From Akebia trifoliata (taxonomy: Eukaryota; Streptophyta; Magnoliopsida; Ranunculales; Lardizabalaceae): a DNA stretch of 64,000 nt. Below, one piece after another: positions 23,411 through 34,580 of the stretch; positions within the stretch are counted from its first letter, which is position 1, and each line of letters starts with the position of its first letter. The notes beneath the pieces were generated by a model. That model made no database searches. It saw only the letters and a list, made by a program, of their open reading frames with translations, and had not been told where the DNA came from. Location: the NCBI GenBank assembly GCA_017979445.1, contig CM030710.1, positions 12,076,248 through 12,140,247 on the forward strand, given 5' to 3'. The position numbers and the translations under genes are program-made.

Positions 23411-23625
23411 TGTAGACACCCCAATTTGCATGAACCCATTAAGAAAATCCAAATTTTCTCAAATTGATTTCAATTGAGAACTTGAGCCTTTCAACGGACC
23501 CGCATTGCCACTTGGCATTATTTACATGCATACATGCATACATGCATCATGTCATATAGTTTGCATGCTTAACCTTGTCTCTAATCCAATCTAATTCCAT
23601 ATCACTTCCCTAATCTAATTTAATG
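23411..23625 (+). mobile_element. LTR start fragment of another family
   Basis: Begins TGTAGACACCCCAATTTGCA, an LTR-like 5' end close to, but not the same as, the families at 51417 and 59442. It contains a short ACATGCAT repeat (about 23524-23548). Around 23625 it joins minus-strand RNase H sequence of element 2. Both neighbours are truncated here, so the boundary is probably a deletion junction. Confidence 0.5.
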
Positions 23626-23830
23626 CTAAGCAAGTTTTTTCGAGGGCGTTCATACTCTAACATCTTCTTGCTGATATAGTAAATAGTCCATTCTTCGCGA
23701 TTATCTTTTTCATACTGTGCAAGCATGCATCTCATAGATTCTTCTGTGATTGACAGATAAAGAAGAAGTAGTTCACCCAGTGTAGGTGGAACCAAAATAG
23801 GCTGGTTCAAGAGATATTCCTTGACTTGGT
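23626..23830 (-). pseudogene. RNase H start of element 2, truncated
   Basis: The minus strand encodes LLLYLSITEESMRCMLAQYE and YYISKKMLEYE, the connection between the RT thumb and RNase H of gypsy elements (YLS-x-TE, IYYISKK-YE). RNase H degrades the RNA strand of the hybrid. Only its first part survives, before the junction with the LTR fragment at about 23625. Confidence 0.75.
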
Positions 23831-24900
23831 TGAAAGCCTTTTGACATTGTTCATTCCAAACTGTTGGTTCATTCTTCTTGAGAAGCTTGAAAATAGGTTC
23901 GTAGACATTGGTGAGTTGAGCGATGAATCTGCTGATATACTGGATTCTACCTAAGAAACCTTGAATCTATTTTTCAGTCTCAGGAGGTGGCATTTCTTGG
24001 ATAACTTTAATCTTTACAGGGTCTACTTCGATTACTCTTTGACTGACCACAAATCTCAACAATTTTTCAGAAGTTATTCCAAACACACATTTTTGTGGGT
24101 TGAGTTGGAGTTGGTACTTTTGAATCCTTGTGAGAAATTTTTCTAATGCAGCAACATACCCCAGTCGGTCCTTAGATTTGACTATTATATCATCTACATA
24201 AACTTCGACTTCCTTATGTATCATGTCGTGCAGTAAAGTTGTTGCTACTCTTTGATAGGTGGCTCCAGCGTTCTTCAAATCAAAAGGCATAATCTTATAG
24301 CAAAAGGTTCCCCACTGTGTGATGAAGGATATTTTTTGCATATCCCGAGAATCCATATTTATTTGATTGTACCCTGAAAAACCATCCATGTAAGACAATA
24401 AAGCGTGCCCTGCCGTACTATCTATTAAAACATCTGTGTGGTAAAAGAAAACTATCTTTTGGACTTGCTTTGTTCAGATCTCTAAAGTCCACGCACATTT
24501 TGAATTTGCCATCCTTTTTAGGTACTGGGACAACATTAGCAATCCACTACGTGTATTCTACTACTTCCAAAAATCCTACGTTAATCTATTTTGTAACTTC
24601 TTCTTTAATCTTTAGAGTCCATTCGGCTTTATGCGTCAAAGTTTTTGCTTGATTCGCCGAACATCAGGATATAATGGAATCTGATGTTTAACAATATCTA
24701 TGCTTACTCCTGGCATATCCTCATAAGACCACGCGAACACGTCTTTGAATTTTCTTAGCAAGTTTACTATTCTTTTATGTTCATCGGAGGTTAGAGTGAT
24801 CCCAATCCGAATCTCTTGAGGATTTTCTTTTGTCCTGAGGTTAATAACCTCTACTTCCTCCATTAGAGATTGAACGATGTTCATTTTCTTACTCAAGTAA
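23831..24900 (-). pseudogene. Reverse transcriptase of element 2 (broken)
   Basis: In minus-strand order: DVFAWSYEDMPGVSIDIVKH (frame 24636-24896); a segment around 24480-24570 with VVPVPKKDGKFKMCVDFRDL in a different frame; then frame 23967-24398 (143 residues) with MDGFSGYNQI, FITQWGTFCYKIMPFDLKNA and the catalytic VYVDDIIVKS (YVDD at 24189-24200). The RT palm motifs are all recognisable, but at least two frame changes and stops near 24400-24660 disable it. RT copies element RNA into DNA in the particle. It follows the linker and is followed by RNase H, the usual gypsy order. Confidence 0.88.
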
Positions 24901-25562
24901 TTTGATTATTTCAGGGGGAGGTTCTTCATCAGAAGATTCTCCTTCCGAAGCTAGATTATTAATTAAATTATCATTGCGCTCAGGGTAATCAAAAATTTCT
25001 TTTATTTCATTAAAAAGAGATGGGGTAACAGGACTCATTGTAGGCTTAACAAACTCACTTGCCTCAGTAAGAAAAACAGACTCATTAGAAATAACAGACT
25101 CGGTTGACTCAGCAGAAACAACTAACTTACTTGACTCAACAGAAATAAAGGACTCATCAGACACGTTAGACTGAACAGGACTAATAGGACTGACAGACCC
25201 AGTCTTGACGTGTAGCACAGGACTACTTACATGATAATTAGAAAGACACCCAACAACGGGTTTGATTATAGATTGAGGATTTAGAGTCCCCTTCCCAACT
25301 AACACCACTAAGACACTATGATCTTCAATGAACAACTTATCAATGTTGAGGGAGTCCAGGTTGAGTTGCAGTCTTCAGCTTCCTTTTCTTTAGCTTCTAT
25401 GCTTGCTTCCTTTTCAGGCCATTCCATGTCAAAGAAGATTTCAAACCCTAGCAGACGAGTACTTGTGATGTGATCAATGAATGACTCTGGGAACTTACAA
25501 TAATGGAAATCTTCTCTTTCTTTCATGAAATAATCATTAAGGGTCTTACGATAAGACTTCAT
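24889..25562 (-). pseudogene. Serine/acid-rich linker between protease and RT (element 2)
   Basis: Two overlapping frames (25308-25562 and 24889-25335). The first has FESFID-type hydrophobic sequence and many K/E residues; the second is rich in Ser, Val and Glu (SVESSKLVVSAESTESVISN) and ends ASEGESSDEEPPPEIIKLLE. Its position between protease and RT and its low complexity suggest a polyprotein linker, with no catalytic motif. A shortened version remains in element 1 near 4980-5220. Confidence 0.55.
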
Positions 25563-26086
25563 TTTAATCAGATCCGTGGTGCGCCCTTGCCTTTTTACAA
25601 CTGCCTTGTCCCGCTTTCTCTTTCAGTATTGGGCCCAATCTTTCTTAGTAAGCATATATCCTAGCATGAATGTGTCGATGACTTATTTAATCACTGGTGC
25701 CTCTTTAATACCTTATTGCTTGTGACCTAAACTCATACTAGGGAAAAATCTCATTTTTTTAACATATTAGCCATGTAGCAATTAAAGGTATTTTCAATAG
25801 AAAAATATTCTTTCACCGAGTGATCCCATTGGACTAGGCATATATTTTCAAATTCAAACCCACTGAGCTCTACCCCCTATTGTTCTGGTTGAATCTCAAG
25901 TAACGGTTCATTCTTGGCTTCGGTACTGTTTACAATCCCCACAATCTCAACATTTCCATGAAGGGAAATTACTAGTCCATCTTTGATAAATTTAACTTTC
26001 TGGTGTAGCGTGGAAGGTATGACTTTGATATGGTGTAACCATGGTCTCCCTAACAGTAAATTAAAAGAGGACTGGATATCAATAAC
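25563..26086 (-). mobile_element. Degraded stretch between protease and linker (element 2)
   Basis: This part of the element 2 polyprotein has no long frame. It contains frequent stops on the minus strand and I recognise no motif. It presumably held the C-terminal side of the protease domain, whose frame ends at 26087. Confidence 0.4.
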
Positions 26087-26536
26087 CTAAAATTTCACAG
26101 GAAATTCAGCTATGCCTGTAGACAATCGAAGGTGAAAAATTTCTAGTACATCCCTCTTGGTGTTATCATAAGCCCTAACACCTTGATTAGTGGGCTTGAG
26201 ATCTTCAGTCTTAAACCCAAGGCAGGTAGCAGTCTTTAGAGGATAGATATTCAATGTACTTCCATTGTCAATTAAAATCAGAGGTACCCTCATCCCATTA
26301 TAATCAACTGTGATGTGCAAAGGCTTAGTGTGGCTTGCTCCCTCTTTTGGGAGATCTGAGTCTGAGAAGGATAGGATATTATCTACGTAAGTTGCCCCTA
26401 CTATACTGGCCAGCTGATCTGGAGAAGTATCAAGGGAGACTTGGGTTGTGTTTAGTGCTTTGAAAACAACCTCCCTATGAGCAGTAGAAGCCATGAGTAA
26501 ATCCCAAACTGAGATATTGGCCCTTGACTTCTTCAA
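26087..26536 (-). pseudogene. Aspartic protease of element 2
   Basis: A 149-codon frame reading LHITVDYNGMRVPLILIDNG and STLNIYPLKTATCLGFKTED. This is a retropepsin-type fold of plant gypsy elements, with the catalytic Asp in IDNGS and the flap region expected downstream (GVRAYDNTKRDVLE). The N-terminal part (SVWDLLMASTAHREVV) is the conserved segment that usually precedes the protease. It overlaps the last gag frame by about 60 bp in another phase, so a frameshift lies between them. It would process Gag-Pol in the particle. Confidence 0.82.
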
Positions 26537-26757
26537 CTGCTTGCTTGATCACGGAGTTATCTTCTTCGATATTTTCTTTGATTGGATCTTTTCTTATCAA
26601 GGCTGCAGGATTATCAATACAGAGTTCTTGTGGCTTAAAGACTCTTCCCCCTCGAGTCATATGTCTAACTTCATCACAAGAGAGAGAGAAAAGGTCATCT
26701 TCTTCAGTCAACAAGTATAGATCTTCATCTATCAAGGAGACAAGACTTTCTGGGTTC
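26475..26757 (-). pseudogene. Gag C-terminal part of element 2, left of solo LTR
   Basis: Minus-strand frame containing PESLVSLIDEDLYLLTEEDD and MTRGGRVFKPQEL. It is the continuation of the gag frame that stops at the solo LTR: with the insert and one copy of the 5-bp target duplication removed, the two frames are in phase. This side is acidic and leads into the protease. Confidence 0.75.
26753..26757. repeat. Target-site duplication GGTTC (left)
   Basis: GGTTC directly precedes the TG of the solo LTR and is repeated exactly at 28509-28513 after its CA end. A perfect 5-bp duplication is what Ty3/gypsy integration leaves. Confidence 0.9.
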
Positions 26758-28508
26758 TGTAGACACCTCATTTTTGCGTCCGCCTGATTAATCAACTAGT
26801 CAACCCGATCGCAATGATTCCAATGATGGATGTGTATTCCATTACTTTATTTTGTTACTAGATGTGTTTCAAAATCCGAATGAGGTATCTCGAACTGACA
26901 AAACCTTAGAAACCATGCTACGCTATGAAAATACGACTCCAGAAACATAGAAATCATCATCTTGTAGACCAAAAAGAAGCTTCACAATAAAAATCACTAA
27001 AAATGACCAAATTACCAAAATACTCCTAATATCAAAACAACCCTAGAGCCTACGTTACGATTAGAAAAACTCATTAAAACACATAAACTAACAAATCGAA
27101 ACCAAATAAATCATTTCGCCAATTTTCACAGAATTTAACAAAATTACTAAAATGCCCCTCATAAAGTTCATGACCATTTCACACAAAAAATTTCATAAAT
27201 GACACAAACTAATATTTTCATTAAATTCCTTATGAAAAATTGATTCTAAAACATCCTAAAACATTAAAAATCAACTTAAATCGTGAAAAGTCCTCTCCGG
27301 GGGTAAAACGGTAATTTCACAATTTTCATAATTAAAATTTTTGAAATTAATAAATAAAACATTAAATAATTAAAGTGAAACATTAACAAAATTAATTTAA
27401 AATTTTTAACAAAAGAAATCGATCAATCGGGCTCTCAGGCAAAATTGTTGAGGGTTCGTGAGATATTTCTTTAAGGACCCCTCCATTTGGGGGTCCAAAG
27501 AATTAAAGATATAATAGAGGGGGGTTCTCCAGAAATTTAAAGCCAATCAAGCAAGACTAAAGTCAAGGTATTAAAGTCAATCAAGTGAGACTAAAGTCAA
27601 AATTAAAAAGTCAATTAAGTAAGACTAAAGTCAAGATATTAAAAGTCAATCAATTAAGACTAAAGTCAAAATATTAAAAGTCAATCAAATGAGACCAAAA
27701 GTCAAAATCATAATAGAGTTCTAATTAAATAATAACTCTATTTAATAGAGTTCTAACTAAAAGACAACTCCACCTAAAACGATTCTAATTAAAACACAAC
27801 TCTACTTAAAACAAGTTTAACTAAAACACAACTCTAATTAAAAGAACTCTAATTAAACACTAACTCTATCTAAATCAACCCCTAAAAAAATCTATAAATA
27901 GAGGTCCTCACATCCTATTTTCGTATCAAATCATAAACCCTAAGAGAAGTAGGTCTAAAAGGCCTCCTATCCTCCCATAAACCCTAGTTTTTGAGCCCCA
28001 ACTCCTTACCTAACATCTGTTCTTCGATTTTAGCCTAAAAAACACCTAAAAGCCCTTCAAGAACACCCCAAAATTCATAACAAACTCGAAGAATCCAGAT
28101 CCAAGAAAGAAGAGATACCTTGTCTCGGAGATCAGAAATCAAATCTGGAGACAGAACGAAGCAAGAAGTACGGTACAAGGAGAATTTTTGTTGGATCTGA
28201 GGGAACAAAGTTTTGCTATTGAAAAGGTATAACTTCTTATTTTTTATTTTATTATTATCTAGATTTTTTTTAGCAATGTAACTTATTTAGAAAATTAGTA
28301 GAGATCGGCTTTGGCCGGGCAGGGTTGGTGCCTAACACCTTCTAACCCCGTAACATGATCCCCGAATTCAATTTTTTCTGTTCTAGATTAGTCATTTATC
28401 TGTTTAGAGTCATTGATCAGTTCCTAGACCGTAATAACTAGGTGGCGACTCCCAAATCTCAAGGGTCAAAAGTGGATCCGGGCACCCCGCGGATCGATGG
28501 CGCTTTCA
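26758..28508 (+). mobile_element. Solo LTR of the Ogre-like family inside gag of element 2 (1751 bp)
   Basis: Complete LTR, TGTAGACACCTC at 26758 to GGCGCTTTCA at 28508, plus orientation, inside minus-strand gag. It shares the family's blocks (GGGCAGGGTTGGTGCCTAAC, AATAACTAGGTGGCGACTCC, terminal hairpin) and a TATA box at 27892-27901. No PBS, PPT or internal sequence flanks it, and the exact 5-bp duplication GGTTC shows it arose by LTR-LTR recombination of a full insertion. It is therefore younger than element 2. Confidence 0.93.
27892..27901 (+). promoter_or_regulatory. TATA box of the solo LTR
   Basis: CTATAAATAGAGG in plus orientation at the position equivalent to 8632-8641 in LTR B. Transcription from it would run into element 2 gag antisense. 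Activity is not shown. Confidence 0.55.
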
Positions 28509-28513
28509 GGTTC
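28509..28513. repeat. Target-site duplication GGTTC (right)
   Basis: Exact copy of 26753-26757, immediately after the CA end of the solo LTR. Confidence 0.9.
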
Positions 28514-29872
28514 ATTTGAACCAAAAGATAATTGGTGAGTGTGGGGCTACTATAATGAGGTGGGGATAGACAATACTTATCATCCGAGGTTAGATCAAAT
28601 GGTTCATAATTTATGGTGAAAACCTCATCGGTGAAAGCTATCCCAGCAAGGGGGTAACCAGGTGGTTTGACTTGGATCGAATGGATGAAAGAGACGGGAT
28701 TGAATAATAATGGGGTGTGGGAAACCATGTTCAAGGTTGGTAGAGGTTGATAAGTGGGTAGTGGATTAGTAGTGACATTTGACGATGTTGGGCTGGGGAT
28801 TGTGACATTTTTGTTGTCAATAAGATTTTGAATGGCATGAAAAAGAGTGATACATCGATCAGTGTGATGGCTAGGGTTTTGATGAAATTTGTAGAACAAG
28901 TTAAGGTTATGTTTGGTTGGTAGGGGATTTGGTAAAGGTCGGGGTTGAATCGCGGTAAGCAGTCTTTTTTCAACAGTTTTTGTAAAGCTACAGTAAGGGT
29001 CATCCCTAAATTGGTAAATTGGCGCGGAGTACGGGATTGACTTGGGTGAATTTGATTATTGGACGGGATGGAGGTTGAACTGGAGTAGTTGATGTATTGG
29101 CTATGTAAACATGGTTGATACTAGGTTTGGGAACATAGGATTTCTTAGACTTGTTATCTGAGGGGTTAGAAAAAACCCCAGAGGCAAACGCATCATCGAG
29201 TTGGCTTTCGACTTGTAATAGGGATTCAAAAGTAGGAAGATATTAAGCAACCAAGTGCTGAGCATATCCTTGTGTAGGGTTTTTCAGGATAATGGCTACT
29301 TGTTCTTTTTCTAATGGCCTATCCCACATTTGAGCAATTTTGTCCCTCCAACGGCCAATGAAATCAGTAAAAATTTCCCCATTTTTCTACTTAGTTGACT
29401 CCAAATCCCTTCTTGAAGTCTCAATCTCGGTATTGTACTTATACTGATTCCAGAATGCCTTTGACATACTCTCCCAAATACCCACAGTAACTGTATCTTG
29501 AGACATCAGCCAACGTAGTGCCAATCCTGATAGAGTTCTTTAAAATAATAACGTCATTTGTTCATCACTGAGCTCCATAGTGCGTATGTTGGTAACATAT
29601 ACTTTAAGAAGCGTTTTTGCACAACCTACCCCACTGAATTTGTCCATTTCAGGCATCACAAACTTCCCTGGCAAATGAATTATAGGGATACAGTTTAAAA
29701 CTTCAATGTCTGCTGCGATTTCATCAATTCCCTTTATACTTTTCAAAGGGAACTCCAACTGAGACATCCTATTGGCTAATACCAAGTTTTCATCGACATA
29801 TTCTTTATCTCCGTCGAGTTCAAAAACTTCAGGTGGACGTTTCTTTTTTACCTTTTTCTCCTTTTGGGTCAT
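28514..29872 (-). pseudogene. Gag N-terminal and central parts of element 2
   Basis: From a Met at 29872 the frame is lysine-rich (TQKEKKVKKKRPPEVFELDG), then FVMPEMDKFSGVGCAKTLLK and MELSDEQMTLLF to 29540. After a frame break the minus strand reads a typical gypsy Gag core at 29260-29540 (FIGRWRDKIAQMWDRPLEKE). At 28459-28899 there is FYKFHQNPSHHTDRC, a zinc-knuckle-like C/H cluster whose first Cys is replaced, then ITLFHAIQNLIDNKNV. Gag binds and packages element RNA. Stops near 29390, 29240 and 29010 and the solo LTR at 28508 disable it. ORF1 lies upstream. Confidence 0.82.
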
Positions 29873-30213
29873 CGAGAAGATTACCTATTGATTCTACAGT
29901 CTATTCTAGAGCTTCCACCTTGCCTTTTATACTATTGATATCATTGGCAAAGACTGCCAAAATATTTCAAATCTCTATAAGCTTAGATTCTAAAGTCATT
30001 TCTACCCGTTGACTTGGTACCAACGTTCGTTCTAACCGATTGGACTTACGACTCCAACTAGGAGGTGGACGCTTGATTTTGGGCACAATGATAGTCCTAG
30101 AACCCCATCAAAGATAAATTTTATCAATTCCAGGATTACCCCCTTGATAACATTTTAATGACTTTTTAGATTTTATTGAAGTAAGTGCACCAATCCATTC
30201 AAGCAATATTCAT
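29873..30213 (-). mobile_element. ORF1-gag spacer of element 2
   Basis: Short non-coding spacer between ORF1 and gag, with CCCCCTTGATAACATTTTAA and a GTGCACCAA word both shared with 5380-5440 in element 1. No open frame of note. Confidence 0.5.
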
Positions 30214-31480
30214 TCAAAATAAATGTTTATTCAAAAGCAAAATAATTTTATTGAACATATTGAAAATTGTTGACAAAGGAAATTTCATTGGATAACATCT
30301 TTTTGACTTAAAATATTTTTTACATGGACGCTTGATTTTATCTTTATAGTCATCAGGATTGCTAGAACTATCAGGCTTGCTCCTTTTGGCTCTAAGAACT
30401 GGCTCTTTGAATTCTACTGGTCCATCTGGATGCCCTATGGTGTGCTTGTTCCAAGCTTTCTCAATAAGATGCACTAACTTTTCAGTCAATGGCTCGGGAG
30501 GGAAGAAAGCTTTGTGTTGAGTTAAAGATAACTCTATAGGTATATCATACTGCTTTGGGATCAATGCAGGTTTGTAGAAAAATGTTTCTTCTACTCTTAT
30601 CAAACGGACATAATAGAATCATTTGGTTCCTAGAACAAGGGGGTCAGTCATCCACCAATGGCACCTTAAATTGATATGACGGGCAAAGCGAGAATCCAAC
30701 CATTTGCTCCAAGCCTTGACTAACAGGTTTCTTTTGGAAAAATGTTCTAGTCCATACTCTAGGGTTGAAGGAACATCTACAATTCTAAGACCATCACAAA
30801 GTCACATATAAAGTAGGTGGGGGCTTCCTTTGAAGTTTTCCCTCTCACCATTCTTTATGACATTTAGATCTGAGAAAGTTTCTACTAGGATAAGAGGTAC
30901 AGGGTTGCTTTCCTTGAAAGTTAGGAGGCTATGTCTATAAAGGACTCAATGACAGTTTGACCATCGTTTTTGGAGGTCAATATGTATTGGGCTAAGATTC
31001 CTAAGCACAGATGGTAGTCACTAGTGGCTCGTCAAGCTTCTGGTTTTACATTACCAGGATGACTACGGGAGTGATACGGGCCCATCTAAGGTACTAAGTC
31101 CAATCTCCCGTTATGGACTAGGGCCTTGGCTTCTTCTTTTGAAATGTTCAATCCTGTGGCAAAGTCACCAGAATATCCTATCTTCAATAAAAGCCTGACT
31201 AGAGGTCCTGAAGTGGATATCCCCATAATGCCACAATAATCCTTGTGAGTAGGGCACAAGTACATACACCCAATATAAAATATGTGAAGGTAAGGATTCC
31301 AATGCTTAGCCATAACACGTAAGAGGTTTCAGTCTATTTCAAACTCGTGGAAGCAGAGAGCACTCCTCAACATGAATTTTCCAAAGTTGATTTTCTCTAC
31401 AGAGTGAATGCCTATGATGGTTGTTTTGACTAACTGGTCGATCGGGTTATTGCTTGCGAGTAGCATCCTGATTTGACACA
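30214..31480 (-). pseudogene. ORF1 upstream of gag in element 2 (Ogre-type, function unknown)
   Basis: Two readable minus-strand pieces: 31086-31313 (75 residues, AKHWNPYLHIFYIGCMYLCP, YCGIMGISTSGPLVRLLLKI) and 30214-30603 (129 residues, YKPALIPKQYDIPIELSLTQ, then a basic tail with KDKIKRPCKKYFKSKRC). Stops and frame changes lie between them. It precedes gag and resembles neither Gag, Pro nor Pol. An extra ORF in this place is typical of Ogre elements; its role is unknown and I recognise no domain. The basic C-terminal end could bind nucleic acid, but that is only inference from composition. Confidence 0.6.
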
Positions 31481-33109
31481 AAATGGTATTTTAATACACT
31501 TCCAAGGTCCATGTAAAATATTTATTCAAAGAAATCAATTTGTAAATTACCTTTCCTCTATCTTTTTTGCTTTGTAAAACATTTTATTTTGAAAAATATT
31601 TTCTTTAGAAAATTTTGTTCTTATGGAAAATATTTTTTTCTACTGAACACTTTTTCTAGAAAATACTTTCATTTTGTAAACAATTTTTTTTCTTTTAAAA
31701 AAGAATTTGATTTCCATTTTTATTTAAATGGCCTGGCCTATCATAATTGTTGGATCGAGATGGACTGGGTCATTATGAATTATTGCAAAAAATGGATTCT
31801 TTATTGAGTCGGTGCACCCATTTTAATTTCAAGTCAAGTTAAACAAAAATTTTAATCCTTGAGGACAACCATACATTCTGATCTCATACATTCACATACA
31901 TTCATCATTCACAAGATCTCATTCAATAAACAATCCGGGAACACCCACGATAAGTTCGAGTCGTAACCTACAGGGGAGGTTACTAGACTCTAAGCTTACT
32001 ATGTGCAATGCATTTTTATCTGACCACCCTTGCCCAAGTACACCTATATGCCTCTCGAGCTTACTCAATCAGATGGTAAGTGATGACTTGATTTGATATA
32101 CCGTATAGGTGATAATCTAAAACTTCAACTCACTTCTCTGTAGTCTAAAGCAACCAATTTAATCTCTAAATCAGAGGTGGCGTTCGATGCTTGAGCAATG
32201 ACACTCTTAAATTACCTATTTTCTAGAATAGATGTAGTTTATCCTCCTAGTACCGTAGTACATCAAAGCAGGATCTCGCTTAGGCATTGATTTTGATAAA
32301 AAAAAGTGCAACTAATGTACTTGGATCATCTTTAATATTCCTATAGGTATGAGTCAAGAGTTGTAACTTTCATAAATGGTTTGGTATCCCACGAGGGGAC
32401 CGACCACGTAATAGCACTACGTTGGCAATTGGGGTCAAAGGCTCAGGTCGCTCCAGCTTGGATGCATCAATATACTTTTCAGAATCACATGATTAGACGG
32501 TACTGAAGCCCCAGTTTGATATACTCAAAGGTACGTGACTAGAGTTATGGTTTTCATGAATGACGTCGCATCTCCGAAGAGATCAGGCCACGTACTAGTG
32601 CCACGTTGATTATATGGGACGTGCAAGCGTGCAAAGCAGTAAACGTGCTAGTGGTGTGTGCAAAACAGGGTGGGGTATACCGGGGGCCTTTTCCAAATAA
32701 ATGGGTCCATCTGTTAAACCATACAAGTAAAATGTATACATTGATCAAGAAAGATTAAAAACATATCTATATGGTTCAATGCACATTTCATGTATATATC
32801 AATGACAAATCAATCAATGAATATGGCATAAAATAATTGATCATATCCAAACATTGCAACAGACATAATTTCTATAATTTTAAGATCCAATCAATAATCA
32901 TTTTTGGGTGATCCAAAATAAATCAAGATTCCAATAGATGTTACATTGATGGTAGAATGATAATTGTTGAGATGGGGAGCGATGAATCCTTTTTTTTTTT
33001 AATTATAAAAAAAACTAGAAACACATGCCAAAAGAAAATCAAAGAGAAAGATCCTAGTGCCAAATGAGCTTGTTCTCACAAAATAAATCAGGAACATTAA
33101 CTGTGCTAA
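31481..33109 (-). mobile_element. 5' leader of element 2
   Basis: Non-coding leader between ORF1 and the 5' UTR array, parallel over about 1 kb to 5800-6800 of element 1. It is AT-rich near 31500-31700, with repeated AGAAAAT-type words. Frames on either strand (for example 31589-31807 and 32554-32748) lack any known domain. Confidence 0.6.
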
Positions 33110-34030
33110 CACTAGATAAATTCGGATTTTTTGTGAATTAGGAAAATACAATCCAAACTTGCATTGATGATATCTAAGGCTCCTAATAATGAAATTGAGT
33201 GCATTCAGGTTCTAAATTAATCTACTCAATGAGATCTACGTTTTATTAAAGGTGGCCAGACCTAATTCTGACTAGAATATTCTGTAAAAACATTTTAACA
33301 TTACTGTCCCAATCTTCTTTTAGTAATAATTTCAGATTTACAGATTAATCCGCACTTGCATCGATGATATCCAAGGCTCCCGATAATGAAATTGAGTGAA
33401 TTCAGGTTTTAAATTAATCTACTCGATAAGATCTACATTTTATTAATAAGTACCCAGACTTAATTCTCACTAGAATGTTCTGTAAAAATGTTTTAACATT
33501 GCTGCCCCAACCTTCATTCAGCAATAATTCTAGATTTACAGATTAATCTTGAACTTGCATCGATGATATCCAAGGCTCCCAATAATGAAATTGAGTGAAT
33601 TCAGGTTCTAAATTAATCCACTCGATGAGATCTACATTTTATTAAAGGTGTCCAGACTTAATTCTCACTACAATATTTTGTAAAAACGTTTTAACATTGT
33701 TGTCCCAACCTTCACTCAGCAACAATTCTAGATTTACAAATTAATCCAAACTTGCATTGATGATATCCAAGGCTCCCGATAACGAAATTAAGTAAATTCA
33801 GGTTTTAAATTAATCTACTCGATGAGATCTACATTTTATTAATAGGAGTCCAGACTTAATTCTCACTAGAATATTCTGTAAAAATATTTTAAAATTACTG
33901 TCCCAACCTTCATTTAACAACAATTCCAGATTTACAGATTAATTCAAACTTGCATTGATGATATCCAAGGCTCTCGATAACAAAGTTGAGTGAATTCAGG
34001 TTCTATAAAAATGTTTTAACATTACTATCC
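33110..34030 (-). repeat. 5' UTR tandem array of element 2, ~198-bp unit, 5 copies
   Basis: GATGATATC(T/C)AAGGCTC occurs at about 33165, 33363, 33563, 33755 and 33956, each followed by AATGAAATTGAGTGAATTCA-type sequence and a TTTTAACATTGCTGCCC-type block. It is the same unit as 7190-7790 in element 1, with two more copies. Confidence 0.85.
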
Positions 34031-34280
34031 CAACCTTCATCATTCCATCCTTTTCATATGTCAATTTGAATATTTCATTATTTAGGGGTCTTAAAAAGGT
34101 GACCCTTAATTGGATTAAAAAAAAATAAAAATACAATACCCAAAATCATCCACAATTAAGCCATAAAAATAAATCAATAAATAAATAAATTAAATAAATC
34201 AAATTGAATAATATAAAAAAATCTAGGTCATCCTGGTAATGCTCCCATACTTGAGGATTTTCAAGTCTGATTCTCAATAG

Positions 34281-34298
34281 TCTTCAACGGAGTCGCCA
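34281..34298 (-). other. Degraded primer-binding site of element 2
   Basis: On the minus strand TGGCGACTCCGTTGAAGA lies one base from the LTR end. The first ten bases match the element 1 PBS; the rest is mutated (GTTGAAGA instead of ACTGGGGA). Confidence 0.6.
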
Positions 34299-34299
34299 C

Positions 34300-34549
34300 T
34301 AAAAGCCCCCTCGATCCACAGGGTGTGCAGATCCACTTTTGACCTTTGAGGTTCGCGAGTGACCACCTAATTATTATGGTCTAGGAACCGAACATTGACT
34401 AGAAACGAATAAATAAACAACTAATCTACTAAAAAATACTAAGTCCGGGAATCACATTACGGGATTGGAAGGTGTTAAGCCCCAACCCCACCCGATAAAC
34501 GTCGGTCTCTACTAATTCCTAAAAATGATTACATTGCTAAAAAGACCTA

Positions 34550-34580
<31 letters not shown>

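Larger units (their letters stand above)
23626..34299 (-). mobile_element. Internal region of Ogre-like element 2
   Basis: The best-preserved retroelement of the window, reading right to left from LTR F. In order: degraded PBS (34281-34298), 5' UTR array (33110-34030), leader (31480-33100), extra ORF1 (30214-31470), gag (split), protease (26087-26536), linker, RT and the start of RNase H, then a break near 23625. An ORF upstream of gag is a hallmark of Ogre elements, which together with the leader arrays is why I assign it there. Integrase and the 3' LTR are missing. Frames are broken throughout. Confidence 0.85.
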
